Shown here in pieces: positions 1-10,254 of a stretch of 64,000 nucleotides of DNA. A program made the translations under genes and the position numbers. Every line of letters begins with the position of its first letter. Within the stretch, counting starts at the first letter, position 1. The notes under the pieces are model-generated. The model had not been told where the DNA came from. It made no database searches and was given only the letters and a program-made list of their open reading frames with translations. This stretch comes from Parcubacteria group bacterium ADurb.Bin192 (lineage in GTDB: Bacteria; Patescibacteriota; Patescibacteriia; 2-12-FULL-60-25): assembly GCA_002070095.1 (NCBI GenBank), contig MWCR01000006.1, positions 22,668 through 86,667 of the forward strand. Direction: 5' to 3'.

Positions 1-228
1 TTGGACAAAACCTACAATTTTCTGGCCCGCCTGCCGTTTATGAAGTCGGCCAATAATTTACTGGGCGCTTTTTTGGGCTTAATCGTTGGTATTATCATTA
101 TCGGAGGTATTATCTGGATCATTAAAACCTTTAATCTTCTGCCGTTTCTATCCACTTATCTAACCAACTCTCTGGTCGCGGTTTGGATCCATAAAGTTTT
201 TACTTCTTTGCTCTGGATTTTACTTTAA
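1..228 (+). CDS. CvpA-like membrane protein, C-terminal fragment
   Basis: This is the 3' end of a gene that most likely began before the window; the TTG at base 1 is probably not the true start. The 75 visible residues hold a glycine-rich hydrophobic segment (about residues 21-42, LLGAFLGLIVGIIII), a short linker with LPFL, and a second hydrophobic tail. The order 'LLGaxLGLixG - TM - linker - S/L tail' matches the C-terminal part of CvpA/colicin V production family membrane proteins. tatD follows 56 bp downstream on the same strand. The family call is an inference from a short fragment; any small multi-pass membrane protein with a glycine zipper would look similar. Confidence 0.45.
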   Translation: MDKTYNFLARLPFMKSANNLLGAFLGLIVGIIIIGGIIWIIKTFNLLPFLSTYLTNSLVAVWIHKVFTSLLWILL

Positions 229-284
229 TCTTATCAAGATAAACCTTCTCTGTTGCAAGTGTGAACAGCTTGATTATTTGATTT

Positions 285-1142
285 ATGCTAATCGATACCC
301 ACAGCCATCTGCATTTTGCCAAATACGATGAAGATCGCGCGGTTGTTCATGCCCGCATGGCAGAATTTGATGTTAAAACCATTACCGTGGGCACAGCCTT
401 AAATACCAGCAGGCAAGCCGCAGAGTACGCGGACAAGTATCCGGACACTTGGGCCTCGGCCGGCTACCATCCGGAACACGTTACCGGTGATTATGAAGAT
501 GAAGATGAAAAAGGAGCACTGGACGAGGGCTATGACCTTAAAAAATTGGAGGCCATAGTTTCTTCGTCACCACGTGTTTTGGCTGTCGGGGAGTGCGGTT
601 TGGATTATCACTACTTCTCACAGACTCCGGAATTTGAAATTGAAAAGGCCAAGGCTGATCAACGGCGGGTTTTTTATGAACAGGCGGATTTGGCCGCGCG
701 CTACGACAAGGCTCTGATCGTGCATTCACGTGATGCCGGGCAAGACATGGTGGATGCTGTCAGTGATTTAAGATCCAAACATCCTTCCTTGCGGGTTGTT
801 ATCCATGGGTTTTCTGACACCTGGTCCCAGGCCCGGGCTTTTTTGGATTTGGATTGTTATTTGGGCATCGGCGGCATCGTAACTTTTAAACCCCGCCGGG
901 ACACTTTGGAGCAGGATATCTTGTCGAATATTGTCCGCAAAATGCCGCTCGAGCGCCTGTTGCTGGAAACCGACGCTCCTTGGCTGGCGCCCGTGCCCGT
1001 CCGGGGCGAACGCAACGAGCCGAGCCGCGTCAAGCATGTGGCCGAATATGCGGCCGGCTTAAAAAATATGAGCTTGCAAGCGATCAGCGAAGTGACGACA
1101 CAAAACGCCATGCTTTGTTTTAAATGCGATTTTCTGAATTGA
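285..1142 (+). CDS. tatD: TatD family metal-dependent DNase
   Basis: TatD proteins are cytosolic TIM-barrel nucleases and hydrolases with two divalent metals. All ligands are visible: HSH at residues 6-8, Glu103 in GECGLDYH, His147 in IVHSRDA, His174 in VIHGFSD and Asp230 in LLETDAPWLAP. The 285-residue length is close to the usual 255-270. An acidic insertion, YEDEDEKGALDEGYD (about residues 70-84), lies before the GECGLD motif and accounts for the extra length. The start is the only ATG before HSH. It follows the CvpA-like gene closely on the same strand. Assignment to the family is secure; which member (TatD or YcfH type) cannot be told from the sequence alone. Confidence 0.93.
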   Translation: MLIDTHSHLHFAKYDEDRAVVHARMAEFDVKTITVGTALNTSRQAAEYADKYPDTWASAGYHPEHVTGDYEDEDEKGALDEGYDLKKLEAIVSSSPRVLAVGECGLDYHYFSQTPEFEIEKAKADQRRVFYEQADLAARYDKALIVHSRDAGQDMVDAVSDLRSKHPSLRVVIHGFSDTWSQARAFLDLDCYLGIGGIVTFKPRRDTLEQDILSNIVRKMPLERLLLETDAPWLAPVPVRGERNEPSRVKHVAEYAAGLKNMSLQAISEVTTQNAMLCFKCDFLN

Positions 1143-1184
1143 CAAATAAACATCAGCTTGTAAATTGCCAACCGGGAGGATGAA

Positions 1185-1622
1185 ATGAAAAAAGGTCATT
1201 GGGTGATTTGTCTATTTTGTCTAACCATAGGTTGCGCGGCGCAACAACAGCCGGCCGAACGTTCGGCCGGAGCCTGCCCCATGAGACCGACCACGACCGC
1301 CAAAAAAATAGTGGCCGGGCAGCTTACCTGGATAATCGTAACCGTTGTTCACCCCCTGAATCGGGCTGTGAGCTGTGAGGGCGATTATCAAGGCGGTGAA
1401 TCTCTCAAAAACCTCATCCGGCTGGCCGGCCGCGAGCGAGGTCGAGAAGATCCGGCCCGCGGATCCTATTATGGCCTCAGCATCCTTGACTGTGTGTGCG
1501 AAGGCGAACATGGCTATACTTCTTTCATCAGACAGGGAACGCCGGTTGTTTATTGTCTTTCTCCGGAAGAGGCGGTAGCCATACGGACAGCCAAAGATGA
1601 AACCGCTCACCGCTCGGACTAG
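1185..1622 (+). CDS. Small lipoprotein, unknown function
   Basis: The 145-residue product begins with a basic residue pair, a hydrophobic stretch and a lipobox ending at Cys17 (LTIGC), so it is expected to be lipidated and anchored on the outer face of the membrane. The mature part has four further cysteines (for example ILDCVCEGEHG) that could form disulfides. I recognise no domain. A strong Shine-Dalgarno site (GGGAGGA, 1174-1180) precedes the ATG, unlike most genes here, and an intrinsic terminator overlaps the stop codon. The gene therefore looks like a self-contained unit between tatD and the atp operon and may be a recent acquisition. Function is unknown. Confidence 0.7.
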   Translation: MKKGHWVICLFCLTIGCAAQQQPAERSAGACPMRPTTTAKKIVAGQLTWIIVTVVHPLNRAVSCEGDYQGGESLKNLIRLAGRERGREDPARGSYYGLSILDCVCEGEHGYTSFIRQGTPVVYCLSPEEAVAIRTAKDETAHRSD

Positions 1623-1637
1623 AGCGGTCTTTTTTTA
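1609..1637 (+). terminator. Intrinsic terminator after the lipoprotein gene
   Basis: A 7-bp stem (ACCGCTC 1609-1615 with GAGCGGT 1622-1628) and a 6-nt loop are followed by a run of T. The stop codon TAG lies inside the loop and stem, so the hairpin overlaps the end of the gene. It separates the lipoprotein gene from the atp promoter. Confidence 0.85.
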
Positions 1638-1651
1638 AAAAAAAGCGACCA

Positions 1652-1680
1652 TTGACTTATCCGTTTGACGCGCTTATAAT
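1652..1680 (+). promoter_or_regulatory. Sigma-70 type promoter of the atp operon
   Basis: TTGACT (1652-1657), a 17-bp spacer and TATAAT (1675-1680). The expected transcription start is near 1687, about 12 nt before the atpI ATG at 1699, and there is no Shine-Dalgarno site in that short leader. Confidence 0.8.
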
Positions 1681-1698
1681 CTTGGCGTCTTTTAAAAC

Positions 1699-1998
1699 AT
1701 GACAATAGAGCCAAAAGGTCAAAAAATTGACCAAAAAATCGCTGTGGATAACGGATTATCTCTTATGCAAGCCCTTAGCCTGGCCTGGCAGATGGGATAT
1801 TTATTGGCCATCCCTTTGATAGTTTTGGCTCTGGCCGGGCGCTTGCTCGATAAAAAATGGGACACAAGTCCGCTTTTCTTGCTGATTGGCATAGGCCTCT
1901 CCATAATCATCTCGTCGATTCTGGTGGCTAAAAAAGCCCTGGAAATAATCGGCGAAGTTTCAAAAACGGATTCAACCCAAAAAACCACTAATCAATAA
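1699..1998 (+). CDS. atpI: ATP synthase protein I (AtpI/AtpZ-like)
   Basis: AtpI-type proteins are small two-helix membrane proteins encoded at the head of atp operons. They assist c-ring assembly or membrane insertion. The 99 residues contain two hydrophobic helices (about 28-48 and 57-77) separated by a short basic and acidic loop (GRLLDKKWDTSP), the usual AtpI/AtpZ layout. It is the first gene after the TTGACT-17-TATAAT promoter and ends 7 bp before atpB. The N-terminus has the charged pattern MTIEPKGQKIDQKI before the first helix. The call relies on topology and on operon position, since this family is poorly conserved. Confidence 0.8.
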   Translation: MTIEPKGQKIDQKIAVDNGLSLMQALSLAWQMGYLLAIPLIVLALAGRLLDKKWDTSPLFLLIGIGLSIIISSILVAKKALEIIGEVSKTDSTQKTTNQ

Positions 1999-2005
1999 AA
2001 AAAAC

Positions 2006-2860
2006 ATGCTAGCCATCTCAATCGGACCGGAAGTCATAGCCAATATAGGGGGTTTCCCCATCACCAACACCATGCTGGTGGCTTTTGTCTTGTTCTTTGT
2101 GTTCATGTATATCGCTTGGACGGTTAAGAAAAACGCCTCGTCTGATAAACCGCCCAAAGGTTTAGCCGGTTTAATGGATGTTTTTACGGAAATTTTTTTG
2201 GATTTTATCGACTCAATTACCAATGATCATAACAAGTCAATTCGTTTCTTTCCGATCGTGGCTTCAATTTTCTTGATTGTTTTGCTGTCCAATTTGGTAG
2301 AGCTGGTACCGGGTATGGGATCTATCGGCGTTTGGGGCTTGCATCATGGAGAAACGGTTCTGATACCGTTTATCAGATCCATGTCAGCCGACCTGAACTT
2401 TACTTTTGTGGTGGCAATTTTTGCCATGGTTTCGGTGCAGGTGATGGGCATGCGGTTTTTAAAAGTGGGACCATATTTGAATAAATTTTTCGTGGCGCCC
2501 TGGAAAAAGCCTTATGTCATCGGTTCGTTCGTAGGTCTGCTGGAGTTCATGTCCGAATTTTCCAAAACCGTATCCTTTGCCTTTCGTTTATTCGGCAATA
2601 TTTTCGCGGGTGAAGTATTATTGGCGGTTATCGGATCTTTGTCACCGTTTTTAGCACCCTTGCCGTTTTTGTTTTTGGAGTTGTTCGTGGGCTTTGTGCA
2701 GGCCTTGGTGTTTTCCACCTTGACCATCGTGTTTTTAAGCATGGCTACCACTGGCCACGAACACGAAGACGAGCATGCTCCGAGAGCGGATTATTCCAAG
2801 GCCACCTTTGGAGGCAAACCGGGCGGCATCAGAACCTTGGAACACAGAGTGCATCAGTAG
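2006..2860 (+). CDS. atpB: F1Fo ATP synthase subunit a
   Basis: Subunit a forms the two half-channels and the stator contact of the Fo motor. The 284-residue protein has the expected string of membrane helices and the signature SFAFRLFGNIFAGEVLL, which carries the essential stator arginine at about residue 194. Near the N-terminus is the usual motif PITNTMLVAF. The C-terminus extends beyond the last helix with a hydrophilic, histidine-rich tail (GHEHEDEH and about 25 more residues), longer than in many homologues. It begins 7 bp after atpI. A 122-bp gap separates it from atpE, larger than other gaps early in this operon. Confidence 0.96.
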   Translation: MLAISIGPEVIANIGGFPITNTMLVAFVLFFVFMYIAWTVKKNASSDKPPKGLAGLMDVFTEIFLDFIDSITNDHNKSIRFFPIVASIFLIVLLSNLVELVPGMGSIGVWGLHHGETVLIPFIRSMSADLNFTFVVAIFAMVSVQVMGMRFLKVGPYLNKFFVAPWKKPYVIGSFVGLLEFMSEFSKTVSFAFRLFGNIFAGEVLLAVIGSLSPFLAPLPFLFLELFVGFVQALVFSTLTIVFLSMATTGHEHEDEHAPRADYSKATFGGKPGGIRTLEHRVHQ

Positions 2861-2982
2861 GGGACTGCGCAGTCTTACTTAGGCAACCTGGGTGAGACTT
2901 TCATTCCCTTACGTTTGGCCGGCGACGATTAATAAAAAACCATCATATCGTAGCGCGCGGCCGGCGTTAATTAATCACTCTT

Positions 2983-3237
2983 ATGTCAGCAGAAGCAAAC
3001 ATCGTGGCTTCCAATCTGGATTCCATCAAGCTGATCGCCATGGCTTTCACTATCGCGGTCGGCGGTATGATCCCGGCCTTGAGCATCGGCAAAGTAGGTG
3101 CCAAAGCCATGGAATCAATCGGACGTAACCCGGAATCAGCTTCCAAGGTTATGACGGCCATGCTTATCGCGGCGGCTTTTATCGAAGCTATCGCCATTTA
3201 CGCCTTGGTCGTGGCTTTGATCATTAAATTCGTGTAA
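2983..3237 (+). CDS. atpE: F1Fo ATP synthase subunit c (proton type)
   Basis: Subunit c is the proteolipid that forms the rotor ring. The 84 residues make two helices joined by the polar loop GRNP (about 47-50). The ion-binding carboxylate is Glu68 in FIEAIAIYAL. Aligned by eye to the sodium-type ring of Ilyobacter, the position of its Gln32 is Ile35 here, and the Ser that follows the key Glu is Ala69. The residues that coordinate sodium are therefore missing, so proton coupling is expected. A longer overlapping frame at 2892-3128 covers the same DNA but codes for nothing recognisable. The start ATG at 2983 gives the standard length. Confidence 0.95.
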   Translation: MSAEANIVASNLDSIKLIAMAFTIAVGGMIPALSIGKVGAKAMESIGRNPESASKVMTAMLIAAAFIEAIAIYALVVALIIKFV

Positions 3238-3318
3238 TCAAATTCGCCTTCGTGTCCGTCCGTCAGTCGCTGGCGGCCGGCAACGAACCGCGAATAAAAG
3301 CGGATCGAAAAAAAATAT

Positions 3319-3816
3319 ATGTCTGAAATGCTCGTAAAATTGGGATTAGACGGCAAGCTGTTTATCGCGCAGCTGGTCAATTTTTTGATTTTATTTTTGG
3401 TACTGCGCGCTTTCGCGTGGAAGCCTTTGGTCATGGCCTTGGAACAAAGACGAGGGAAAATCAAGCAAGGAATTGCCAATGCCGATCAAGCCGAACGCAA
3501 GCTCAATGAACTGGAAATAGAGCGTGAAGAAGTGCTGGCCAAAGCCCGGACCGAGGCTTTAAGGATTTTGGAACAAGCCGAGCAAAAAGCTCAAGGTCTG
3601 AAAGAGGAAAAATTAAAGATGGCCAAGCAAGAAATCGAATCGCAAGTGAATGACGCCAAGGAGCAGATCATGGGTGAACGGACAGCTTCCTACAACGCTT
3701 TAAAACAAGATATTGCCAAACTGATTACCGCGGCCACCGGCAAAATAGTCAAAGATTTGGACGAAAAGGCGCATGAAAAATTAATCCAGGCCGCCATTCA
3801 GGATCTGGAGAAATAA
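3319..3816 (+). CDS. atpF: F1Fo ATP synthase subunit b
   Basis: Subunit b is the peripheral stalk. It has one N-terminal membrane helix (about residues 13-33, FIAQLVNFLILFLVL) and a long charged helix (about 45-140, rich in Glu, Lys, Ala and Gln) that would dimerise as a right-handed coiled coil. The 165-residue length is typical. Only one b-type gene is present, so a homodimeric stalk is likely. It lies 81 bp after atpE and 2 bp before atpH, consistent with translational coupling to the delta subunit that it binds. Confidence 0.95.
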   Translation: MSEMLVKLGLDGKLFIAQLVNFLILFLVLRAFAWKPLVMALEQRRGKIKQGIANADQAERKLNELEIEREEVLAKARTEALRILEQAEQKAQGLKEEKLKMAKQEIESQVNDAKEQIMGERTASYNALKQDIAKLITAATGKIVKDLDEKAHEKLIQAAIQDLEK

Positions 3817-3818
3817 TT

Positions 3819-4364
3819 ATGTCCAAGCAAAACACGCGATTTTTATCGGATTTGGCGCAAGGTACCATATTAGCGGCCAAATCAACCCAACAAACGGATG
3901 AAGTAATCCGCGATTTGCTTTTGCTTAAAAAAATCTTGGAAGAAAACCCAGAGATTGTCAGCCTGCTGTCCAATCCGAGCCTGTCTTTGGAAGACAGACA
4001 AAAAAGTTTAAAAAATGCTTTTAAGGATGATTGGCACGACATCAGTTATCGAGCGGCCTGCGCGCTTATGGAGCAAGATTTATTGCGTGTTTTCGGAGAT
4101 TACTGCGACTTATTGATTAAAAACGCGCGCGAATTGGCCAACCATCACATCTGCACCGTCAGTTCGGCCATTCCCATTGATGACACGTATCGTGAGCAAA
4201 TAAAAATGGCTTTAACTAAAAAATTTAACGGCACGGTACACGTGGAATACACGGTGGACCCGAGCGTCATCGGGGGCCTGGCCATCAGCTCCGGGGACTG
4301 GCGCTACTTGGGTACGGTCCAAGCCAAACTCAAGCAATTAAGCAGACATCTAATAACAACGTAA
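3819..4364 (+). CDS. atpH: F1Fo ATP synthase subunit delta
   Basis: Delta (OSCP equivalent) joins the b stalk to the top of F1. The 181-residue protein has the usual helical N-terminal domain and ends with the family signature [20 protein letters not shown] followed by a short helix. It starts 2 bp after atpF and 22 bp before atpA. Length and position in the operon agree with the family. The usual final motif that names subunit interactions (D-x-S-v-x-x-x-L) is replaced by [16 protein letters not shown], a modest deviation. Confidence 0.93.
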   Translation: MSKQNTRFLSDLAQGTILAAKSTQQTDEVIRDLLLLKKILEENPEIVSLLSNPSLSLEDRQKSLKNAFKDDWHDISYRAACALMEQDLLRVFGDYCDLLIKNARELANHHICTVSSAIPIDDTYREQIKMALTKKFNGTVHVEYTVDPSVIGGLAISSGDWRYLGTVQAKLKQLSRHLITT

Positions 4365-4386
4365 AAGAATCAGTTATAACAACCAT

Positions 4387-5916
4387 ATGGCAACCACTAA
4401 AACCAACGCTACGGCGGCCGCCAGAATAGCCGAACAGTTAAAGAGTGAAATTCAATCCTTTCAACCGCGCAATACCACGGAAGAAATAGGTATTGTCAGA
4501 GAAGTCGGCGATGGCATTGCTTCCATCAGCGGATTAAAAAACGCCAAATCCATGGAAATGTTGTCTTTTGAGGACGGTTCGGTGGGCGTGGCTTTAAACT
4601 TGGAGCAAGACCGCGTGGGTGCCATGGTTTTAGGCGAATGTACCGGTATCAAAACCGGTCAAACGGTTCAGGGTACGGGGCGTATTTTGTCTTTACCTGT
4701 AGGTGAATCCTTACTGGGAAGAGTGGTTAATCCATTGGGTGAAGCTTTGGACGGTAAAGAGGCTCCCAAGTCCACCACCGAATATCCGATCGAAAAAATC
4801 GCTCCGGGCGTGATGACCAGGCATCCGGTTGATACTCCGCTCATGACCGGCATCAAATGCATCGACGCCTTGATCCCCATCGGCCGCGGACAACGCGAAT
4901 TGATTATCGGTGACCGTCAAGTGGGTAAAACCGCCATTGCCGTGGACACAATCATCAACCAAAAAGGCAAAGATGTGATGTGTATTTATGTGGCTATCGG
5001 GCAGAAAGAGTCCAAAGTAGCTAAAATCGTGGCCAAACTCAAAGAAGCCGGGGCCATGGATTACACCGTGGTGGTTTTAGCCGGCGCTTCTGATCCGGCC
5101 TCACTGCAATACATTGCTCCTTACGCCGGCTGTGCCATCGGTGAATATTTTATGGATCAGGGCAAGAATGCTTTAGTGGTTTATGATGATTTATCCAAAC
5201 ATGCTTGGGCCTACCGCGAAGTATCGTTGCTCTTGCGCCGTCCGCCGGGCCGCGAAGCTTATCCGGGAGACGTCTTTTATCTGCATTCTCGTTTGCTGGA
5301 AAGAGCGGTTCGTTTATCCAAAGAACATGGCGGCGGTTCTTTAACGGCCCTGCCCATCATCGAAACGCAGGCGGGCGATGTTTCCGCTTATATTCCCACC
5401 AATGTCATTTCCATTACGGATGGTCAAATCTTTTTGGAAGGCGACTTGTTCTACCGCGGTGTCAGACCGGCTCTGAATGCCGGTTTATCGGTTTCCCGCG
5501 TGGGCGGTGCCGCTCAATTTAAAATCATGAAAAAAATCGCGGGTCCGGTGCGTTTGGACCTGGCTCAATTCAGAGAAATGGAAGCTTTCGCGCAATTCGC
5601 CACGGACTTGGACGCGTCAACCAGAGCCATGATTGAACGAGGCCGCAGAACCGTGGAAATTTTGAAACAAAATCAATACGAACCCATGAACTTGGGCCAT
5701 CAAATCGTGTCTCTATTCGCCGTTACTAACGGTTTGTGCGACGAAATTCCGGTTGAACAAATCCAAGCCTGGGAAAAAGGCCTGCATGATTATATTGATT
5801 CCGAAGAACAGTCGATCTTAGCCGAAATCGAAGACAAAAAAGAGATGAACGACGATCTGAACGCGGCTTTAACCAAGGCTGTCAAAGATTGGAACAAAGC
5901 TTTTGCTCAAAAATAA
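4387..5916 (+). CDS. atpA: F1Fo ATP synthase subunit alpha
   Basis: Alpha is the non-catalytic nucleotide-binding subunit of the F1 hexamer. It shows the P-loop GDRQVGKT (about residues 175-182), the preceding [12 protein letters not shown], the segment [44 protein letters not shown] with its catalytic-site arginine region, and the C-terminal helical domain. At 509 residues it is normal in length. It is followed by atpG after 3 bp. The sequence is intact and conserved throughout. Confidence 0.98.
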   Translation: MATTKTNATAAARIAEQLKSEIQSFQPRNTTEEIGIVREVGDGIASISGLKNAKSMEMLSFEDGSVGVALNLEQDRVGAMVLGECTGIKTGQTVQGTGRILSLPVGESLLGRVVNPLGEALDGKEAPKSTTEYPIEKIAPGVMTRHPVDTPLMTGIKCIDALIPIGRGQRELIIGDRQVGKTAIAVDTIINQKGKDVMCIYVAIGQKESKVAKIVAKLKEAGAMDYTVVVLAGASDPASLQYIAPYAGCAIGEYFMDQGKNALVVYDDLSKHAWAYREVSLLLRRPPGREAYPGDVFYLHSRLLERAVRLSKEHGGGSLTALPIIETQAGDVSAYIPTNVISITDGQIFLEGDLFYRGVRPALNAGLSVSRVGGAAQFKIMKKIAGPVRLDLAQFREMEAFAQFATDLDASTRAMIERGRRTVEILKQNQYEPMNLGHQIVSLFAVTNGLCDEIPVEQIQAWEKGLHDYIDSEEQSILAEIEDKKEMNDDLNAALTKAVKDWNKAFAQK

Positions 5917-5919
5917 TTT

Positions 5920-6876
5920 ATGGCAGTCTCTACACGCCGCATAAAAGCGCGCATTAAATCCATTTCCAATACGCGCAAGATAACCAAAGCCATGGAGCTC
6001 GTATCGGGCGCTAAAATGAGGCGGGCCGTGCAGATGACCGTGGACAGCCGTCATTACAGTACGGGTGTTAAAGGTATTGTGGAAAATGTTTTACCTTTGA
6101 TAAAACAAAAGTCGCATCCTCTTTTATACGGCCGCAAACAAGCGCTCAATACCATTCTGATTGTGGTGGCTTCGGACAGGGGTTTGTGCGGAGGCTTCAA
6201 TACCCAGCTCATAAAAAAGGCGGCCGAATTCCTTAAATCACGTCAAGAAAAGGTATCGGTTATCACCATGGGCAAAAAAATCGAATCGCCTCTCAAAAAA
6301 TTTGCCCCGATCTTAGCCTCTTTTCCGTCCATTTCCAATGCGCCCGGTTATGAGCGCACCAAAAGCGTAGGCCAATTGGCTTATGATGAATTTCTGCAAA
6401 ACCGAGCCGACAGAGTTTTTCTGTGTTACGCGGATTTTAGAAGCGCCATTTCTCAAGTACCGACCATTGTCCAGCTCCTGCCCATCATTCCGGAAGATCA
6501 ACTGCACGCGGTAACGGATGAAGAGATAGATGAAGAAGCGCTGTTAAGAGAAAAAATGACCGAAACTCAAAGGCTGGCCTATGACCGCAAAAAATTAAAC
6601 CGGGAAAATTTCGACTCGGCCGTGACCTTTGAGCCTACGCCCCGGTATGTTCTGGATCAGCTTTTACCTCGGCTTATAGACACCCGCTTGTACCAAGCCA
6701 TGCTGGAATCAACCGCTTCGGAGCATTCCTCCCGCATGTTGGCCATGCGCAATGCCACGGATTCAGCCACGGAAATGCTGGACACTTTGACCTTTACCTT
6801 CAATCAAGCCCGCCAAGCCAGCATCACACGTGAAATTTCGGAAATTTCGGCCGGTAAAGCCTCATTGGAGAGTTAA
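5920..6876 (+). CDS. atpG: F1Fo ATP synthase subunit gamma
   Basis: Gamma is the central rotor shaft. The N-terminal helix is conserved (RRIKARIKSISNTRKITKAM), as is the motif SDRGLCGGFN, and the C-terminal helix carries the signature EHSSRMLAMRNATDSATEML. The 318 residues exceed the usual 285-295. The extra length falls in the middle, near EDQLHAVTDEEIDEEALLREKMTETQRLAYDRKKLN, a charged insertion in the Rossmann-like region. A 41-bp AT-rich spacer with two copies of a TTACGAATTA-type motif separates it from atpD. Confidence 0.96.
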   Translation: MAVSTRRIKARIKSISNTRKITKAMELVSGAKMRRAVQMTVDSRHYSTGVKGIVENVLPLIKQKSHPLLYGRKQALNTILIVVASDRGLCGGFNTQLIKKAAEFLKSRQEKVSVITMGKKIESPLKKFAPILASFPSISNAPGYERTKSVGQLAYDEFLQNRADRVFLCYADFRSAISQVPTIVQLLPIIPEDQLHAVTDEEIDEEALLREKMTETQRLAYDRKKLNRENFDSAVTFEPTPRYVLDQLLPRLIDTRLYQAMLESTASEHSSRMLAMRNATDSATEMLDTLTFTFNQARQASITREISEISAGKASLES

Positions 6877-6896
6877 AATTTCGCATTACGAATTAA

Positions 6897-8282
<1,386 letters not shown>

Positions 8283-8426
8283 AATCAAAAATCAACTATC
8301 ATAATGTTAAAATATAAAATCCGGTTAACTTCGTTATCCATGCTATATGGCAGCGCAACCGAAGACAGCTCTGCTAAAATTCCTGATTTGATATTTTATA
8401 TTTGATTATTTGAAATCCAATACCAT

Positions 8427-8909
8427 ATGTCCACTCAACTGAAATTCGAACTGATTACACCGGAAAAGGTGGTGTTCAGCACAGAGGTTGACCAAGTGAC
8501 CCTGCCTACCATGGACGGTGAAATTACGATTTTACCCGGTCATATACCATTAGTGGCGCAGTTGGTCCCCGGAGTGGCCAGTTTAAAAATTAACGGCCGA
8601 AACGAAGACGTGGCGGTTTCAGGTGGGTTTATTCAGGTAGACGGCCAAGGCAAGGTCACGGCTCTGGCTGACACGGCCGAAAGAGGAGTTAATCTGAACT
8701 TGGAAGATATTGAGAAGGCCAAACAACGAGCCGAAGAAGTAATGCACAGCGCCGCCCGAGGCGACGATGAAACTTTTGCCAGAGCCGCAGCTGAACTGGA
8801 AAGAGAGCTGGCCCGCTATCGTGTAGCCTTAAAATACCGCCGAGAACCCAAAGCAGATGCCGGTTCCGGCCAAAATTTGGAATTGACGGATGACACCGGA
8901 CCCGTATAA
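8427..8909 (+). CDS. atpC: F1Fo ATP synthase subunit epsilon
   Basis: Epsilon binds gamma and the c-ring and can inhibit ATP hydrolysis. The N-terminal beta-sandwich is clear (FELITPEKVVFSTEVDQVTLPTMDGEITILPGHIPLVAQLVPG), and the C-terminal two-helix region follows (about residues 88-135). A tail of about 25 residues rich in charged and polar residues extends beyond the usual end, giving 160 rather than about 135 residues. The gene lies 144 bp after atpD; the gap contains an AT-rich inverted repeat (TATAAAAT near 8312 and ATTTTATA near 8392) that could fold, so expression relative to atpD might differ. Confidence 0.94.
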   Translation: MSTQLKFELITPEKVVFSTEVDQVTLPTMDGEITILPGHIPLVAQLVPGVASLKINGRNEDVAVSGGFIQVDGQGKVTALADTAERGVNLNLEDIEKAKQRAEEVMHSAARGDDETFARAAAELERELARYRVALKYRREPKADAGSGQNLELTDDTGPV

Positions 8910-8948
8910 GTTATATGTAGTCCGTGCACCTGACGGACTGCAAATAAT

Positions 8949-9491
8949 ATGCGGTGCTTTTTGGGAATACCCGTGCCGGCTGATGCCCGGAATAAAATCA
9001 GAGACAGCTGGACCGTTCCGGAACATGAACGTGCTTTTTTGAAGTTGACCGACCCGGGACAATGGCATATTACTTTAGCGTTTTTCGGAGAGGTGGCCTA
9101 TGATCAATTGATTAACTTGGTTCAATTCATTGGACAAGCCCTGGAAACTCCACCTCAAGGAGCCTTTCAGATCAAATCCATCCAAACCTTTCCCGCTAAA
9201 AAACCCATCTTCTACGTGGCTATGTGCGAACCGGAGCAAGAGGCCATGTGGCAAAGAACCATTGACCAGCTGATAGAAATTTCTTCGCTCAGCGCTCCGC
9301 AAACCGATCGCAAACCCTGGATTCCACATATAAATTTGGCGCGTTCGCGGTATAATCGACTGCTGGAACCCATGGAATTGCAGCTGCAAGGTATTGGCTG
9401 GGTGCCGGAATTTGCCACCCTGTTCAGAAGCGAGCCTACGGTTAACGGTCACAAATATATACCTTTACATGAATACCGCCTCAACCTTTAA
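8949..9491 (+). CDS. thpR: RNA 2',3'-cyclic phosphodiesterase (ThpR/LigT)
   Basis: ThpR belongs to the 2H phosphoesterase superfamily and opens 2',3'-cyclic phosphate ends on RNA. Two histidine motifs define it. The first is intact (HITL, residues 40-43). The second reads HINLAR (residues 127-132), with Asn where the superfamily normally has Thr or Ser. The N-terminus MRCFLGIPVP is typical. At 180 residues it is the expected size. It overlaps the next gene by 23 bp if that gene starts at 9469, so the two are probably translated together. Confidence 0.88.
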   Translation: MRCFLGIPVPADARNKIRDSWTVPEHERAFLKLTDPGQWHITLAFFGEVAYDQLINLVQFIGQALETPPQGAFQIKSIQTFPAKKPIFYVAMCEPEQEAMWQRTIDQLIEISSLSAPQTDRKPWIPHINLARSRYNRLLEPMELQLQGIGWVPEFATLFRSEPTVNGHKYIPLHEYRLNL

Positions 9492-10221
9492 TTGCTTTGG
9501 CCTGGTAATACATGGCTATGATCTGAATCATATCCGGACCTATCTGCAAACCCGGGCCGCTGATCACCAAAAAACCTGGATCGTCACGGCAAATCCGGAA
9601 ATTTTGCTTTATGCCAAACAATCGCCCGAGTATTGGGAGGTTTTGCATCAAGCCGATCTGAGAATCGTAGACGGTAAGGGCCTGCAACTGGCCGGCCGGT
9701 TAAAAAAAGCTCGTGCTGAACGCGTAACCGGAGTTGAGCTGGCCGAAGCGGTAGCTGATTTATGCGCTAAAAACAACTGGTCACTAGCTTTAATCGGAGG
9801 AGGAGAAGGAGTGGCTGATAAAGCGGCTTGGTTTTTAAGAAAACAATGGCCCGGTTTAAAAGTCTATGCCGAAAACGGAGGTTCGGTCAGTCAGCAAGGC
9901 ATGGCTGACGAAGAAGCCGAAAAGGCCGTCATCCGATTAGCAGAATATGAACCGGATGTCATCCTGGCGGCTTACGGACACCCCAAACAAGAATTTTGGA
10001 TAAACAGATATGCCCAAAACTTTCCTAAAACCAAACTGTTTATGGGTGTGGGCGGAACTTTTGATTTTTGGTCCGGTCAAGCTAAGCGAGCGCCGCGCTG
10101 GTTGAGAGTGTTAGGACTTGAATGGTGCTGGCGGTTGATGACCCAGCCCTCGAGATGGAAGAGAATTTATCGGGCCGTCATCGCTTTTCCTTGGGCTGTA
10201 ATTAGAGATAAAAGCTCTTGA
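9469..10221 (+). CDS. WecG/TagA/CpsF family glycosyltransferase (GT26)
   Basis: GT26 enzymes add N-acetylmannosamine(uronic acid) or a related sugar to a lipid-linked intermediate in surface polymer synthesis. The family motifs are present: IVDGKGLQL with the likely catalytic Asp68, RVTGVEL, AYGHPKQEFWI, and GVGGTFDFWSGQAKRAPRW followed by GLEWCWRLMTQPSRWKR. The 250-residue length fits when the ATG at 9469 is used. An upstream in-frame ATG at 9394 lies deep inside thpR and adds residues that match nothing. The C-terminal basic, aromatic region suggests peripheral membrane binding. The acceptor cannot be inferred because no other polysaccharide genes lie nearby. Confidence 0.9.
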   Translation: MNTASTFNCFGLVIHGYDLNHIRTYLQTRAADHQKTWIVTANPEILLYAKQSPEYWEVLHQADLRIVDGKGLQLAGRLKKARAERVTGVELAEAVADLCAKNNWSLALIGGGEGVADKAAWFLRKQWPGLKVYAENGGSVSQQGMADEEAEKAVIRLAEYEPDVILAAYGHPKQEFWINRYAQNFPKTKLFMGVGGTFDFWSGQAKRAPRWLRVLGLEWCWRLMTQPSRWKRIYRAVIAFPWAVIRDKSS

Positions 10222-10254
10222 TATAGGCCGGCGGGGAGGCTAAGATGAAGGCCT

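Noticed and set aside
2892..3128. A 78-codon frame overlapping atpE
   Set aside because: It covers the same DNA as the subunit c gene in another frame and has a composition unlike a real protein.
2983..3237. Sodium-type ATP synthase
   Set aside because: The Gln and Ser ligands aligned to sodium rings are Ile35 and Ala69 here.
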